A stretch of DNA of 64,000 bases, taken from assembly GCA_947579665.1 (NCBI GenBank), contig OX388343.1, forward strand, positions 90,376,254-90,440,253, written 5' to 3'. The position numbers and the translations under genes were made by a program. This DNA is from Sympetrum striolatum. Taxonomy: Eukaryota > Arthropoda > Insecta > Odonata > Libellulidae. Of this stretch, positions 63,502 through 64,000 are shown in pieces (the stretch's first letter is position 1; every line of letters starts with the position of its first letter). Below the pieces are notes generated by a model. The model was not told the origin of the DNA. It worked only from the letters and a program-made list of their open reading frames with translations, and made no database searches.

Positions 63502-64000
63502 TATTGTACAGCTAACAGCGAAAAAAAGTTACCACCCCTGATCCAACAAGAAAATCCAAGTCCAAATTTCGGGCCGGCGAGCCTTTCTCTCGAGAAGGGA
63601 GGGAGAGAAAAGAAAGATGGAGGACATGGTCCGTTATGCTAGCTTGGCTCTTGCGTTTCGATGGATAATTTTCGCTATTTATATAAAAATCATTTACTAC
63701 TATCCATTATCTGCCACAGCATTTGATGTGTTAACACGTACTGTGGTATTTGACGACGATCAACTGGAAAATAACTAAAGAAATGAATCAAATTGAATGC
63801 AGTAACTCTCACTTTGATTTCCGATAACAGATTATTAAATCATTTCCAAAACAATACAAATGAATTTAACTGAATACAACATTCGATATCAAATTAACTC
63901 ACATTTCGTTTTTCGAAAATCGATCGTTGAAATCACTTCCAATGATTGATTATGCTCATTAATGTGAACGAAACCAGCAACTTTTCTCTTCTTCTTAATT
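63502..64000. other. Window end, no gene
   Basis: A GC-richer stretch (63530-63640) with GAGCCTTTCTCTCGAGAAGG, then AT-rich DNA. No exon of the RCC1/BTB gene was recognised. Confidence 0.5.

Noticed and set aside
1..64000. Prokaryotic defence, phage or endogenous viral system
   Set aside because: No compact operons, ribosome binding sites, capsid, integrase or viral polymerase motifs were seen; all large coding remnants are eukaryotic transposases, a LINE or the spliced host gene.

Overview
The window looks like nuclear DNA of an arthropod, most likely an insect with a repeat-rich genome. It is AT-rich, has no compact ORFs, and has short exons separated by multi-kb introns with GT-AG boundaries. 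It is packed with animal-type transposons: Tigger/pogo, hAT, P-element/THAP, Helitron, APE-type LINE and tRNA-derived SINEs. The species cannot be named from the sequence. No intact RNA gene, operon or prokaryote-type system was seen.

One host gene could be assembled. Eight exons on the plus strand (25829-25916, 32603-32689, 36777-37000, 37111-37272, 37585-37805, 43379-43476, 51740-51906, 60864-61000) join with matching phase at all seven junctions. They encode the N-terminal ~360 residues of a protein with RCC1-like repeats followed by the start of a BTB domain (RCBTB-like). The rest lies beyond base 64000. Almost all the sequence between its exons is transposon-derived.

Region 1-15 kb: low-complexity DNA, then a gene-free AT-rich mosaic of diverged copies of a few repeat modules. 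It is interrupted by a composite element with a (TG)n run and terminal palindrome (2.0-3.1 kb), a tRNA-like SINE (10.3 kb), a coding-like island (11.3 kb) and a textbook non-autonomous Helitron (12193-12655) whose empty site survives in a paralogous module. Region 14.7-25.5 kb, upstream of the host gene: a hAT-type MITE with an exact 8-bp TSD, a hAT transposase remnant split by a 1.6-kb element with 26-bp TIRs and a 4-bp TSD, a decayed P-element/THAP transposase, and weak receptor-like fragments.

Inside the gene, intron 1 holds an antisense Tigger (26201-29769), itself broken by a SINE/palindrome composite, and a second hAT-like transposase remnant (30.0-31.3 kb). Intron 2 holds a TIGD1-like Tigger (33448-35654) and a small foldback element. 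Intron 5 holds a TIGD4/6-like Tigger with introns (37947-40512) and a perfectly duplicated 80-bp hairpin unit (43031-43190). Intron 6 holds a stack of nested elements: a pogo-like MITE (44013-51572) split by a 6.6-kb pogo-like element (44169-50814), which contains a foldback element with ~370-bp arms (45503-49440), which in turn carries a tandem array of ten tRNA B-box-like sites. Intron 7 holds a LINE cut into three pieces, large palindromes and MITEs. Downstream of exon 8 is another TA-flanked element (61759-63499). Introns are numbered by the exon pair they separate where stated in the entries; here intron N precedes exon N+1, so the 37.8-43.4 kb gap is intron 5 and the 43.5-51.7 kb gap is intron 6.

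The transposase genes are pseudogenes, with stops and frameshifts described in each entry. The most unusual structures are the B-box array inside the long inverted repeat, the duplicated perfect hairpin, and the nested insertions whose ancestral sites can be read directly.
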